Part shown: positions 43,167 through 52,612 of the stretch, one piece after another
Position numbering within the stretch: position 1 is the first letter of the stretch
Layout of the letters: every line of letters starts with the position of its first letter
Assembly (NCBI GenBank): GCA_963718695.1
Contig: OY970371.1
Span: 1,550,001-1,614,000, forward strand
DNA from: Manganitrophus sp963718695
GTDB lineage: Bacteria > Nitrospirota > Nitrospiria > SBBL01 > Manganitrophaceae
Reading direction: 5' to 3'
Length of the DNA: 64,000 bases
The notes under the pieces: generated by a model
The model's input: only the letters and a program-made list of their open reading frames with translations
What the model was told of the DNA's origin: nothing
The model's database searches: none
Made by a program: the position numbers and the translations under genes

Positions 43167-46100
43167 TTGGTTTCTATTCTCTTCTTTTTCTCCGGTGTCA
43201 CCGCGCTGATCTACCAGATGGTCTGGATGCGCGAGTTGGTTTTGGTTTTTGGCGCATCCATGTTTGCGATCTCTACCCTTCTCACGGCATTCATGGGGGG
43301 ACTGGCGCTGGGGAGCGATTTCTTCGGCAGGCGCGCGGACCGTTATTCGAACCCGCTCCGGATTTATGGCCTTCTTGAGCTGGGCATCGGCGGGTATGCT
43401 TTTCTCGTTCCCGTTCTTCTGTCTTCGCTGATTCCGATCTACCAGTATCTCCATGGTCTCTTTCACTTCTCGTTTTACATCTTCAGCTTGGTCCGGTTTG
43501 TCATGGCCGTTCTTGTTCTGCTCCTCCCCACGGCGTTGATGGGGGGAACGCTCCCCGTGCTGGCCCGCCTTTATAAAAATAATGCCGAGATCGGGAAAGG
43601 GGTTGGTCTTCTTTACGCTTTCAATACGTTGGGGGCTGTGATCGGAGTCCTGGGGGCCGGGTTCGTCCTCCTCCCGAGCTTGGGGCTGAGTAAAACGGTG
43701 CTTCTTGCGGCGACACTGAATGGCGTGGTTGGACTTCTCGCGATATGGCGCGGAAAAAGGAGCATCCTTCCTGTAGAGCCACCTGCCGACAGGGCGCCGG
43801 CATCCATTCCGAAAGATCGTCAGTCGCAGCGCAGAATTTTGTACATCACCTTCGCCCTCTCCGGTTTTGCGGCGATGATCTATGAGGTGGTTTGGACCCG
43901 TATCCTGACGCTGATTCTCGGGTCGACCCTCTACTCCTTTGCGACCATGCTGGCCACCTTCCTGTTGGGGCTCGCGATCGGGAGCTTTCTTTTCTCATTT
44001 TTTCTGAAGCGGTTTTCCCGTCCCCTTCTTTTGCTGGCTTTGGTCCAAGGAGGAATTGCACTCTTTGCATTCGGCGGAGAATTCCTATTCCCCCTGCTTC
44101 CCGTTCTCTTTTTCAAGCTCCTTGAGATCTTTCATTCAGAGGGAGGAATCCTTTCTGCTTCTAAGTTTTTCATCGTCGCCGCTGTGATGCTGATCCCAAC
44201 CATCTTGATGGGGGCGGTTTTTCCGCTGGTGATCCATCTTCTTACTTCGGGAGGACCCTCCCCCTCCGAGACGAAACAGAAGAAGCCATCCGCCGTCGAG
44301 ACCGGCTTGGGTTCCATTGTCGGCCGGGCCTATGCGATTAATACGGTTGGAACGATCGTCGGTTCCTTCTCGATCGGATTCATCCTTCTTCCCTCGCTGG
44401 GGATTCAGAAAAGCCTCCATGTCGCTATTTTGACCAATGCGGTCTTAAGTCTTCTTCTCTGGATGCAGATTCGCGATATCGGAGAGGCGCGCCTTTGGGC
44501 GGTCGGCGGGGTCGGCGCCTTTCTCGTCCTCGTCGGCTTCTCGACCCCGGCCTGGAACCCGCTGCAGATGTCGAGCGAGCTTTTCGGAAAATTATCGACC
44601 CTCGATCTTCTCTTCTACAAAGAGGGGATTTCATCGACCGTCACCGTGGTTCAACACCCGACCCTGGCCAAACATCCGCATCTGACCCTGGCGATCGACG
44701 GAAAGCCAAATGCCTCTACCACAGGAGATATGAAGACGCAGCTCCTGGTCGGCCATCTTCCGATGCTCCTGGCGCCGCAGGCAAAAGATGTGATTTCGAT
44801 CGGACACGGCTCCGGCATCACCACCGGCGCCATCGCCACCCATCCCCTCTCAAAACTCATCACCCTTGAAATCGAGCCGGCGGTCGTCGAGGCGTCGCGC
44901 TTCTTCGATCCGTTCAACGGAGAGGTCCTCGATGATCCGCGCGTTCAGATGGTGGTCGACGACGCCCGAAACTACCTCATCCTCACGAAGGAACGGTTTG
45001 ATGTCATCGTTTCAGAGCCGTCGCATCCCTGGCGAAGCGGCTCCTCTAAACTTTTTACGGAGGAGTTCTTCCGCCTGGGGCGATCGCGTCTTCGGCCGGG
45101 GGGCATCTTCGCCCAGTGGATTCACTTCTACGGGATCCGCGCCCCGGAGTTAAAGGCGGTCGTTCGCACTTTCCATTCTATTTTTCCTCACGTTTTTATT
45201 TTTTATACCGATGCCGGCGATCTGATCTTGCTCGGATCCGATCGCGAAATCGCCGTTGACCGGCAGGAGATCGCCCGGCGGATGGCGGTCCCCGCAGTGT
45301 CCCAAGATCTTTCACGGACCGAGGTCTACTCCCCTTTTGATCTCTGGGCTTATTTTCTCCTCGGCCCGAAGGAGATTGACCGCTACGCCGGTGAAGGCAT
45401 TTTCAACACCGACGATTACACCGTCGTCGAGTTTCAAACGCCGAAATCACTTTTTGAAGATACCTTCTCGATCCACATGGCCGACATGAAGGGGGCCGCG
45501 CGCGGCGGTGAGCTCTATCTGATCGATCCGGCGGAGCCGAACAGCGTAAAGGGAGAGGCGTTTTTCTCCATCGCCAAAGCGCTTTTTCGGAATGGAAAAG
45601 AGACCGAGGCCCGCGAGATGATCCAAAAGGGGCTCCTCCTCCATCCGTCCGCCGAGGGGAACTGGCTGATGGGATTGTTCTTGCAGAAGCAGGGAGATCG
45701 CGAGGGCGCCTTCCGCGCCTGGCAAGCCGCCCTGAAAAAAGATCCATCATTCGCAGAGGCATTGCTGAGTTTGGCCCAGCAGTACCAAGAGCAAGGCGCG
45801 TTCGATCAGGCAGAGCCGCTCCTTGCCCAAGTGCGGAAGGAGCATCCGATCAAATTGAAGGCGGCCTTTTATCACGGCGTCAATCTCTATTATTTGGGCC
45901 AGTATCAAAAGGCCATGGACGAGCTCAATCTGGGAATGGCTTTCTCCGAGCCGTTCGTCCACTACTATCAGAGCCTCGTTTTTGATAAGCTGAAAAAAGA
46001 AGCGGAGGCCAATCAGGCGTTGGGTCGATTTATCACCAGTCTCAACGATTGGCGAAAAGAGCTGGAGATGGAGCCGAAGCGTTTCTCCACCCTCCCCTAT

Positions 46101-46478
46101 GCCAAACAGATCGAATGGCGAAAAAAGAACGGAATCGAGATTCCGGAGGAAGAGCGAATGGCGCTCCTTTTCAATCGGCTGGTGGCAACACCTTTGAGCC
46201 ATCTTTACAGCGGAACGGGCCTCTTTATTTTAGGAATGTTCCAACCGGCCAGCGTTGAGCTGGAGGAAGCGGCGAAACAGCTTGGGAATCAAGCTTCCGA
46301 GAGCATGGTCCAGTACTATCTCGGATTGGCTTATCAGGAGATGGGACAAACGGCTTCGGCCCGTCAGGCGTTGGAGACGTTCATCGCGCATTCCCCGCTC
46401 GACCCCAAGGACATCCGGATCGATGCCGCCAAACGGACCCTCGAGCAGTTAAATCAGGGGACGAAAGGGGTTTCCTAA
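43167..46478 (+). CDS. Fused MFS-like transporter / spermidine-synthase-like / TPR protein
   Basis: Predicted 1103 residues from a TTG with GGAGG 9 bases upstream. Residues about 1-460 are two sets of membrane helices, each opening with the same signature (GVTALIYQMVWMRELVLVFG; GFAAMIYEVVWTRILTLILG), a duplicated half as in MFS proteins. Residues about 490-720 are a spermidine-synthase-like Rossmann fold (ISIGHGSGITTGAIATHP; LITLEIEPAVVEAS; VVDDARNYLILTKERFDVIV; EPSHPWRSGSSKLFTEEFF). Residues about 790-1100 hold TPR units (EAREMIQKGLLLHPSAEGNW; DREGAFRAWQAALKKDPSFA). Such fused proteins are widespread in environmental bacteria, but their substrate is unknown. The polyamine activity is not assured because the canonical acidic proton-abstracting residues are hard to place. 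Followed after 1 base by a zinc hydrolase gene. Confidence 0.88.
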   Translation: MVSILFFFSGVTALIYQMVWMRELVLVFGASMFAISTLLTAFMGGLALGSDFFGRRADRYSNPLRIYGLLELGIGGYAFLVPVLLSSLIPIYQYLHGLFHFSFYIFSLVRFVMAVLVLLLPTALMGGTLPVLARLYKNNAEIGKGVGLLYAFNTLGAVIGVLGAGFVLLPSLGLSKTVLLAATLNGVVGLLAIWRGKRSILPVEPPADRAPASIPKDRQSQRRILYITFALSGFAAMIYEVVWTRILTLILGSTLYSFATMLATFLLGLAIGSFLFSFFLKRFSRPLLLLALVQGGIALFAFGGEFLFPLLPVLFFKLLEIFHSEGGILSASKFFIVAAVMLIPTILMGAVFPLVIHLLTSGGPSPSETKQKKPSAVETGLGSIVGRAYAINTVGTIVGSFSIGFILLPSLGIQKSLHVAILTNAVLSLLLWMQIRDIGEARLWAVGGVGAFLVLVGFSTPAWNPLQMSSELFGKLSTLDLLFYKEGISSTVTVVQHPTLAKHPHLTLAIDGKPNASTTGDMKTQLLVGHLPMLLAPQAKDVISIGHGSGITTGAIATHPLSKLITLEIEPAVVEASRFFDPFNGEVLDDPRVQMVVDDARNYLILTKERFDVIVSEPSHPWRSGSSKLFTEEFFRLGRSRLRPGGIFAQWIHFYGIRAPELKAVVRTFHSIFPHVFIFYTDAGDLILLGSDREIAVDRQEIARRMAVPAVSQDLSRTEVYSPFDLWAYFLLGPKEIDRYAGEGIFNTDDYTVVEFQTPKSLFEDTFSIHMADMKGAARGGELYLIDPAEPNSVKGEAFFSIAKALFRNGKETEAREMIQKGLLLHPSAEGNWLMGLFLQKQGDREGAFRAWQAALKKDPSFAEALLSLAQQYQEQGAFDQAEPLLAQVRKEHPIKLKAAFYHGVNLYYLGQYQKAMDELNLGMAFSEPFVHYYQSLVFDKLKKEAEANQALGRFITSLNDWRKELEMEPKRFSTLPYAKQIEWRKKNGIEIPEEERMALLFNRLVATPLSHLYSGTGLFILGMFQPASVELEEAAKQLGNQASESMVQYYLGLAYQEMGQTASARQALETFIAHSPLDPKDIRIDAAKRTLEQLNQGTKGVS

Positions 46479-46479
46479 G

Positions 46480-47295
46480 ATGGCGGTGGACAGCCTTGTT
46501 CCCTTCAATAAAGTCCGGTCCTATTCGGAGATGATCGAGCGGATGCTCCGCTCGATCAAGGAGACGAAGGGAATCGAAGCGCATCTTCTCGGAACGGTTC
46601 GATCCACTCCGGACCGGTATCCATTCTGGATGGTTTCGACACCGGAGGGGCCGGGGAAGAAAAAGATCTGCCTCTCCGGGGGGATTCACGGCGATGAGCC
46701 GGCCGGGGTGGAGACGATCCTTGCCGTCATCGAAATGATCCGAAAGAAACCGGAATGGCTCGACCGGTTTCACTTCATCATCTTTCCCTGTATTAACCCG
46801 TTCGGGTATGAGCGCCACACGCGCCATAACCGGGCAAGAATCGACCTGAATCGTCACTATGTTCGAAAGCGACCGGCGGCAGAGGTGCGCCTGGTGAAGA
46901 AGGTGGTCGACGGAAAGGTGTTTGATCTCGATGTCGAGTTCCACGAAGATATCGACACCCCCGGATTTTATATGTACGAGGTCTTTCGAGATCCGGCCCA
47001 TGCGATCGGCCGAAAGATCATCCAGCGGGTGGCGAAGAAATATCCAATCAATCTTCAGAACGAGATCGAAGGGGCTCCCGCCGACGGCGGATTAATCAGC
47101 CCCAACGTCTCCTCCGGTTTCTTCAAAAGGCGGTTTGCCCGCAAGCGGCAGTGGCCGCAGGCGCTCTACTTTTATATGAACGGCACTTCCCATGTCATTA
47201 CTTCTGAGACCCCCGTGCATCTGAAAATGCAGGAGCGGGTCGAAATCCACCTCATTGTCCTCAAAACCGCATTAGAGAAACTCCTCTCTGATTAA
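46480..47295 (+). CDS. M14-like zinc hydrolase (carboxypeptidase / succinylglutamate desuccinylase type)
   Basis: Predicted 271 residues. The zinc site HxxE is in CLSGGIHGDEPAGVETI near residue 70. The DLNRHY string supplies the Arg/Asn substrate residues, and VEFHED near residue 150 gives the third zinc ligand. A general-base Glu is likely in the C-terminal VITSETPVHL. These fit the M14 family, nearer to aspartoacylase/succinylglutamate desuccinylase-like proteins than to digestive carboxypeptidases. No signal peptide, so the substrate is cytoplasmic. It follows the fused spermidine-synthase-like gene by 1 base, so both likely act on the same (perhaps polyamine or amino-acid conjugate) pathway; that is inference. 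Confidence 0.85.
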   Translation: MAVDSLVPFNKVRSYSEMIERMLRSIKETKGIEAHLLGTVRSTPDRYPFWMVSTPEGPGKKKICLSGGIHGDEPAGVETILAVIEMIRKKPEWLDRFHFIIFPCINPFGYERHTRHNRARIDLNRHYVRKRPAAEVRLVKKVVDGKVFDLDVEFHEDIDTPGFYMYEVFRDPAHAIGRKIIQRVAKKYPINLQNEIEGAPADGGLISPNVSSGFFKRRFARKRQWPQALYFYMNGTSHVITSETPVHLKMQERVEIHLIVLKTALEKLLSD

Positions 47296-47360
47296 ATGTA
47301 TTCGAGTGTCCGACGCGTAGGGTCTTCATGCTCGGCTCTAATCCCCATTCTGAATTGAAT

Positions 47361-49568
47361 TTAGAACACGCTGGCAAACTTCCGCGATCCGGTCGCTCCG
47401 AGCCCCTTTAGGGTAAACATAAAAGAGAATTCGTTGCGGGTGCGGAAGTCTTGATAGGTGAGGGTGATTCCCCAGCATTGGTCTTCGTATTGAAGGCCGT
47501 AGGCCACTTCCACGAACTTGCTGGTTTCGGCGTCGAAGTAGGCGCGGCTCGCGAGGTTGATCCCCCAGGGAGTGCGGACGATGACCTTCTCCGTCCAGAA
47601 CTGAATGCGGGGGGCAGGTTCCTGATCGCCGAGGTACAGGGGATTAAAAAGGTCGCCCCGTTGCGGGACGGTTCCTCCCCGCGTGTAGCGCTGGCCCACG
47701 CTGGCGGTTACATAAGGGGGAAGCTCCAATGTCAGGTCGGTGTTCCATGAGGAGAAACGGCGATCGTAAATATCATAAAATGCATCCACTCCGATAGAGA
47801 GAGAATGAGTAAAGTGAACGGTTGCTTCACTGCGAAAATCGGAGAAAGGGTCGGTGTCGTCCTCATCCGACCGGGCGTCCCGAAGGTTGTAAGTTTCCGT
47901 GAGACGAAGGTAGATCTTTTCTTGTAAGATTCCTTTCACATCCCGCCTCATGAAACGTTGCGTCACCGAAGCGGTTACTGCATTGCGGTCCCGGATTTGG
48001 TCCAGCTCATCGAATTGTGGAATGTCGGGATGATCTTCCACCGGGATATACTCATACATAAGGGATGGGGACAAGAGGTGAACGTTTCGCCCCCCCTCTT
48101 TGGAGAGGTGCTCTTCCCAGTGGAGGCCGGTCGGAAAAACCTCCCGGCTGATCGACTCATCGCCTGTTCCCCGGCTGTACCAGGTCTCACGGACCCCGGC
48201 CCAAGGGGTCAGTGTTCCCGCCTTGGAAAGAGAGATCGGCAGGGAGAGTCTCGGATAGAGATCCACCCGCTGTGTCGTGACTCCTTCAGAGCGCCAGAAG
48301 TTGACGGCATTACTTTCAAAGTTGAAATAAACCGGTGACGAGCCGAGGCGGTGCTCCAACAGGCTGTAGCCGACCTCCGGAAGACGCTGCGGGGTGGTGC
48401 TGTTGCTCGGCGCCGTCAGGTCCTGGGTGTACCGTCCGAGAAAATAGGCGAACGATTCGTCTCCCCGATAGGTGACGAAGAGGTTCGATTCGATGTTCTG
48501 CTGCGCCCGCTCCTCGGTGACGTCCGAGAGGTCCTGAAAAAAGTCTTGCTCGTTGACATAATGAACGTCGATCTTGGCGCTGATCCGGTCGGTGAAACGC
48601 TGCTCATGGCTGTATCGGATCTCCCACTGGCCGACTTGATCGATTTGATCGTAAAAGTAATTTGTCTCCAGGTGGCCCCGCGAGAACTTCGATAAGACAT
48701 AGCGGTACTCCAACCCCCCGCCGTCGCCCCGGGCGCCGCGATGATCGAGGTTGAAGGTCATGTCCTGGCTTTTCGAAATGGCCCAGAAAAAATCCTGATT
48801 ATAGCGGAACCCATCTCGCGAGCTGTAGCCGATTCGCGGCGTTAAAAGGCCGCTCTGCCGCTCTGTCTTGACCGGGTAGATGAGATAAGGAAGATAGAAA
48901 ACCGGAATTTCCTCGGCATAGAAGACGAGATCGCGGGCGACAAGGTAGTTGTCGATCCGCAGCCGGATCTGGCGGGCGCGAATACGCCAGTCGGGATCAT
49001 CCTCTTCACAGTCGCAGGCGGTGAAGGAAGCGTTTTTGATAAGGTAGCGGTCCAGTTCGCGCCGCTCCATCTCCTCCCCTTCGATCTGATAATTTTCACT
49101 TTTGATGAACAGCCGCGCATCGTAAAGAATGCCGAGCTGTGTGTTGACGTCGAGTTCGATCTGGTCGGCGTCGATCGTGTTCTCGCCGTCGGAGAAATGA
49201 ACATCTCCGGTGGCCAGGAGTTTCCCGGTCTGCTGGTCGAGGGTCATGTATTCGGACTCGACCTGCATCGGCCCCTGCGTAATGACGACCGATCCCTCCG
49301 CCACAAAAAGGTTTTCTTCCCTTTTGTATTCGAGGCGGTCGGCCGTGAGATGAATCGGCGCTTGTATCTCCGGGCGATGCGTGAGCGGTGAGGTGATCTC
49401 TTTGGAGACGGCCCACGCGTTCGACGGAAACAGCCAGAGCCAACCGCCGAAAAGAACGATGAGCCAGAATCTGGGTGAAACAGACGAACGGGTTGGAAAA
49501 GTCGCGGCGGCAGCCTGAACGATCAGGCAAAAGAGGAAGCGTATCGAGGGATCCGGGCGAGGGATCAT
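47361..49568 (-). CDS. lptD: LPS-assembly outer-membrane protein LptD
   Basis: Predicted 735 residues. It inserts LPS into the outer leaflet together with LptE. A long signal region (about 1-55, ending NAWA) is followed by the LptA-like N-terminal beta-jellyroll (about 65-200: PIHLTADRLEYKREENLFVA; MTLDQQTGKLLATGDVHFSD). Then comes the 26-strand-type barrel (about 230-735), with LPYLIYPVKTERQSGLLTPR and YNQDFFWAISKSQDMTFNLD as the family landmark blocks. It ends in ..SRKFASVF with a C-terminal Phe, as outer-membrane barrels do. The Cys pair of the N-domain (ACDCEE) could form the structural disulfide. Its ATG overlaps the folC stop by 4 bases. Confidence 0.96.
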   Translation of the reverse strand: MIPRPDPSIRFLFCLIVQAAAATFPTRSSVSPRFWLIVLFGGWLWLFPSNAWAVSKEITSPLTHRPEIQAPIHLTADRLEYKREENLFVAEGSVVITQGPMQVESEYMTLDQQTGKLLATGDVHFSDGENTIDADQIELDVNTQLGILYDARLFIKSENYQIEGEEMERRELDRYLIKNASFTACDCEEDDPDWRIRARQIRLRIDNYLVARDLVFYAEEIPVFYLPYLIYPVKTERQSGLLTPRIGYSSRDGFRYNQDFFWAISKSQDMTFNLDHRGARGDGGGLEYRYVLSKFSRGHLETNYFYDQIDQVGQWEIRYSHEQRFTDRISAKIDVHYVNEQDFFQDLSDVTEERAQQNIESNLFVTYRGDESFAYFLGRYTQDLTAPSNSTTPQRLPEVGYSLLEHRLGSSPVYFNFESNAVNFWRSEGVTTQRVDLYPRLSLPISLSKAGTLTPWAGVRETWYSRGTGDESISREVFPTGLHWEEHLSKEGGRNVHLLSPSLMYEYIPVEDHPDIPQFDELDQIRDRNAVTASVTQRFMRRDVKGILQEKIYLRLTETYNLRDARSDEDDTDPFSDFRSEATVHFTHSLSIGVDAFYDIYDRRFSSWNTDLTLELPPYVTASVGQRYTRGGTVPQRGDLFNPLYLGDQEPAPRIQFWTEKVIVRTPWGINLASRAYFDAETSKFVEVAYGLQYEDQCWGITLTYQDFRTRNEFSFMFTLKGLGATGSRKFASVF

Positions 49569-50866
49569 CCTCGTAACAGAGAGGGAACGGTTCCTGAATA
49601 AACCGCCTTGGCCTCCCCGACGGTATAAAGCGACCCCGTGATGACAAGGGTGTCTTCCGGCTGCAGATTGGATTCGACGTAACCGATCGCGTCGGGCACC
49701 CGTTCCCGGATGGTCTGAATCGGCGATCCTTTCTCGAGTGCGGAAACCAGAAGATCGGGTTCGGCCGCCCGTTCAATCGCCGGCCGGGTCAAGATCATCT
49801 CATCGGTCCAGGGAAGAAGCGGGTTCAGGATCTCGGAGATATTTTTATCGCGCATCATGCCGGCGATCACCCAATGTTTTCCGCGCCGCGTCGGATCGAC
49901 TTCGCTCAGAAAATCGGCCAGCGCTTTCGCTCCCGCCGGGTTATGCGCGCCGTCGAGAAGAATCAGGGGCCGCTGCCGGATGACTTCCAACCGGCCGGCC
50001 CACTCGACCCGGCGAATGCCGTCGAAGATCGCCTCTTCGGAAAGGGCGACCCCCTTCGATTGAAGCTGCTCGATGATCCCCAGGGCGACCGCCGTATTTC
50101 GCACCTGATGCCGTCCCAGCAGCGGAGAGTGGACCGTACGCTCGCGTGTCCCGTGATAGAGAAACCGCTCCGGGCGATCCCCTTCCACTTTAATTTCATG
50201 ATCGAGGCGAAGGAGCGGTGCGCCCTTCGATTGCGCCGCTTCTTCGATCAAGGCGAGGACGTCCGGCTGTGTGGCCCCGGTGATCACGGGGACTCCCGCC
50301 TTGATGATACCGGCCTTTTCGGAAGCGATCTGAACGATCGTCGTCCCGAGGTAGCGTTCATGATCGAGATCGATCTGGGTGATGGCGGCGACCAGCGGCG
50401 TGAGGAGATTGGTTGCATCGAACCGTCCCCCAAGCCCGACTTCCACCACAGCCAGATCGACCTTCGCTTCTGCAAAGTAGAGGAAAGCCATTGCGGTCGT
50501 GAACTCGAAAAAGGTCAAGGAGGTGCTCAGCTCCGGGTCTTCTTCTTCGATCCGCTTCCTCAAGAGGTCCGTCAGCCGGACGATCGAGTCCGAGGGAATC
50601 GGCGTCCCCGAGATGCGAATCCGCTCCGAGAAGTCAATCAAATGGGGGGAGGTGTAGAGCCCGACTCGGTATCCTCCCCGTCTGAGAACGGAAGCGACGG
50701 TCGCAGCGGTCGAGCCTTTGCCGTTCGTCCCGCCGATGTGGACCGATCGATATTTTCGTTCAGGATGGTCAATCAGGCGAAGAAGGCGCTCCATCCGCTC
50801 CAGCCCCGGCTGAATGCCGTGCCACTGCAGGCGGTAGAGATAGTCGAGTGCATCGGTATAAGACAT
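49565..50866 (-). CDS. folC: Dihydrofolate synthase / folylpolyglutamate synthase
   Basis: The ATG at 50866 (GGGG upstream; MSYTDALDYLYRLQWHGIQP) gives 433 residues, the usual FolC length; the frame extends to 50920. It adds glutamate to dihydropteroate or to tetrahydrofolate. It has the P-loop SVHIGGTNGKGSTAATVASV, LYTSPHLIDFSERIRISG, the FATNLLTPLVAAITQIDLDHE metal region (read here from RFDATNLL) and DGAHNPAGAKALADF. The Mur-ligase family fold is complete. It is upstream of lptD in the same transcript, an unusual but not meaningful pairing. Confidence 0.95.
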   Translation of the reverse strand: MSYTDALDYLYRLQWHGIQPGLERMERLLRLIDHPERKYRSVHIGGTNGKGSTAATVASVLRRGGYRVGLYTSPHLIDFSERIRISGTPIPSDSIVRLTDLLRKRIEEEDPELSTSLTFFEFTTAMAFLYFAEAKVDLAVVEVGLGGRFDATNLLTPLVAAITQIDLDHERYLGTTIVQIASEKAGIIKAGVPVITGATQPDVLALIEEAAQSKGAPLLRLDHEIKVEGDRPERFLYHGTRERTVHSPLLGRHQVRNTAVALGIIEQLQSKGVALSEEAIFDGIRRVEWAGRLEVIRQRPLILLDGAHNPAGAKALADFLSEVDPTRRGKHWVIAGMMRDKNISEILNPLLPWTDEMILTRPAIERAAEPDLLVSALEKGSPIQTIRERVPDAIGYVESNLQPEDTLVITGSLYTVGEAKAVYSGTVPSLLRG

Positions 50867-50957
50867 GATTCCCCACGTGGATAGGCCTTCTTTTTTATCA
50901 TAACCACGCGGCGAATTCAAGACGAGTCCTGACCTGTTTCAGCCGCCTTGATCAGGA

Positions 50958-50972
50958 TGGAACAGCGTTCCA
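50958..50972. promoter_or_regulatory. Perfect dyad TGGAAC-AGC-GTTCCA between folC and the Yip1-like gene
   Basis: A 6+6 perfect palindrome with a 3-base spacer in the divergent intergenic region, 92 bases from the folC start and 134 from the next gene. The form suits a dimeric repressor. No specific regulator is implied. Confidence 0.4.
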
Positions 50973-51105
50973 CCGCTTTTATTCCATGATTCTTCTAGAC
51001 TCTACCCGCCTGTTTTGGTATCGTCGTTTAATCCAAAGTCATTTTGCTTCTGTGTCGGACAGTGGGAATCGCTTACAGGTTGAGTTTCAGGGAGAAGGAG
51101 AGGTA

Positions 51106-51642
51106 ATGGGTCAGTTTGTGGATCGGATGATTCGCGCGGTACAGCTCGATGTGAATCTTTATGAAGAGGTAGAAGCCGACAAAGGGGCGATGACACAGGC
51201 CATCGGGGTCGTGGTCCTCTCCAGCCTGGCGGCGGGGATCGGCACGATGAGTCAGGGGGGCATCGGACGGCTGGCGCTTGGAGCGGTTGCAGCCCTCATC
51301 GGTTGGTATGTCTGGGCCTTTCTGATTTATGTGATCGGGACGAAGATGCTTCCGGAGCCGCAGACCAAGGCGGATCATGGCGAGCTGCTCCGAACGCTCG
51401 CATTCGCCAGCACACCCGGCTTGCTTCGAATATTAGGCTTCTTCCCCGCCGTCACCGGCATTGTTTTTATGGGGGCGTCGATTTGGATGCTGATCGCCAT
51501 GGTGGTGGCGGTCAGGCAGGCGCTCGATTATCAGAGCACCCTGCGCGCTGTCGGTGTCTGCGTGATCGGATGGGTGATTCAGATCGCCGTTTTGATCTTT
51601 GTCATGGCGCTCGGCGGCGGCGTTGCCAGCCAACAGCCTTGA
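51106..51642 (+). CDS. Yip1-domain-like integral membrane protein
   Basis: The ATG at 51106 with GGAGAGG upstream gives 178 residues (the frame is open from 50986). A short cytoplasmic start (MGQFVDRMIRAVQLDVNLYE) precedes four to five hydrophobic helices: AIGVVVLSSLAAGIGTM, LALGAVAALIGWYVWAFLIY, ILGFFPAVTGIVFMGASIWM and AVGVCVIGWVIQIAVLIFVM. This, with the LRTLAFASTPGLLRILGFF string, is the bacterial Yip1/DUF1282 pattern. Bacterial Yip1-like proteins have no assigned function. It stands convergent to the NAD-epimerase-like gene. Confidence 0.82.
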   Translation: MGQFVDRMIRAVQLDVNLYEEVEADKGAMTQAIGVVVLSSLAAGIGTMSQGGIGRLALGAVAALIGWYVWAFLIYVIGTKMLPEPQTKADHGELLRTLAFASTPGLLRILGFFPAVTGIVFMGASIWMLIAMVVAVRQALDYQSTLRAVGVCVIGWVIQIAVLIFVMALGGGVASQQP

Positions 51643-51654
51643 TTTTTTCTATCG

Positions 51655-52513
51655 CTACGCAGGCGGAAGACTAAACCTCTCCGGAATCAGAAGACGCAAC
51701 CCTTCCCGATAAGAAGGATATTTCAGCTCGAACTGAAAGTGCTCCTTCATCTTTTGGTTTCGGCATCTCCGACTGGCGACCGGTTCATCGGATGCGTTCC
51801 AGAGGGGGACGAAATCGGAAACCCCGAGTCGTTCGGCAAGGAAAGCATAGTAGTCCTTTCGCTGAACCGGGTGATTATCCGAGAAAAGATAACACTCCCC
51901 TGTTTTTGCGATGGGAGCCGTTTCCAGCAGGAGAGAAACCAAATCATCAAGGTGGATCAGGTTCAAATAACTTTCCGGATCTCCGCGAAGGGCTCCCCGT
52001 TTTAGGACCTGATCTCGTCCGGGGATCCGATTCGGACCGTAGATCCCGGAGAGCCGGACGACCACCCCCGGAAACTGTTCTTCCTCGATGGAGGTGAAGA
52101 GGATGTCTTCCGTTTCGATCAACCGTAATCCGGCGGGATGGCCGGCGCGGCGCGGAGAGGACTCATCGACCCATCCGCTTCCGTAATCTCCATAAACGCC
52201 GGTGCTGCTGGTATAGATAAAGCGGCTCGGAGGGCTCTCCAGCAGTGCGGCGATCGAATGGGTTATCCCGCGAGGAAGGGTTCTCATCATGCGATCCCGA
52301 CGCCAGAAAATAGACCCAGTCGGCTTGAGGAAGTCGGAAAGGAGGCTTCAGCAGATCAAGAACGATCGGCTCGATTCCCTCTCTCCTGAGTAGATCGACC
52401 CTTTCAACCTTTCGTGTTGTGCCGTAGACCTGAAACCCCTTCTCGATCCATGCCTTGGCCAGAGGGAGTCCGACATAGCCGCAGCCGATAATCAGGACGG
52501 ATCCGATATCGAT
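51655..52513 (-). pseudogene. NAD-dependent epimerase/dehydratase-like gene, frameshifted
   Basis: The C-terminal 211 residues (frame ending 51655) read RFIYTSSTGVYGDYGSGWVD, NLIHLDDLVSLLLET and YPSYREGLRLL, the extended SDR pattern of YeeZ-like proteins. The N-terminal Rossmann motif lies in another frame upstream: SVLIIGCGYVGLPLAKAW, then GTTRKVERVDLL and WVYFLASGSHDE up to about 52290. The normal linker of about a dozen residues between the two parts is mostly missing, so a small out-of-frame deletion is likelier than a homopolymer miscall. No clear start codon is present; translation could begin near 52513. A promoter lies upstream. Probably a pseudogene, unless the assembly is wrong. Confidence 0.65.
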
Positions 52514-52560
52514 CTCCTTTTTAATCCCGTCAATGGGTCCGATCTCTCCAAAGATATCAG

Positions 52561-52589
52561 AGCGTAGCGCTTTTGCGAACGCGCGTCAA
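52561..52589 (-). promoter_or_regulatory. Promoter of the NAD-epimerase-like gene
   Basis: TTGACG (52584-52589), 17 bases and TACGCT (52561-52566) on the minus strand, 50 bases before the first readable codons of the epimerase-like gene. Confidence 0.5.
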
Positions 52590-52612
52590 TCGGTTTGACG
52601 GGCAAAACGATT

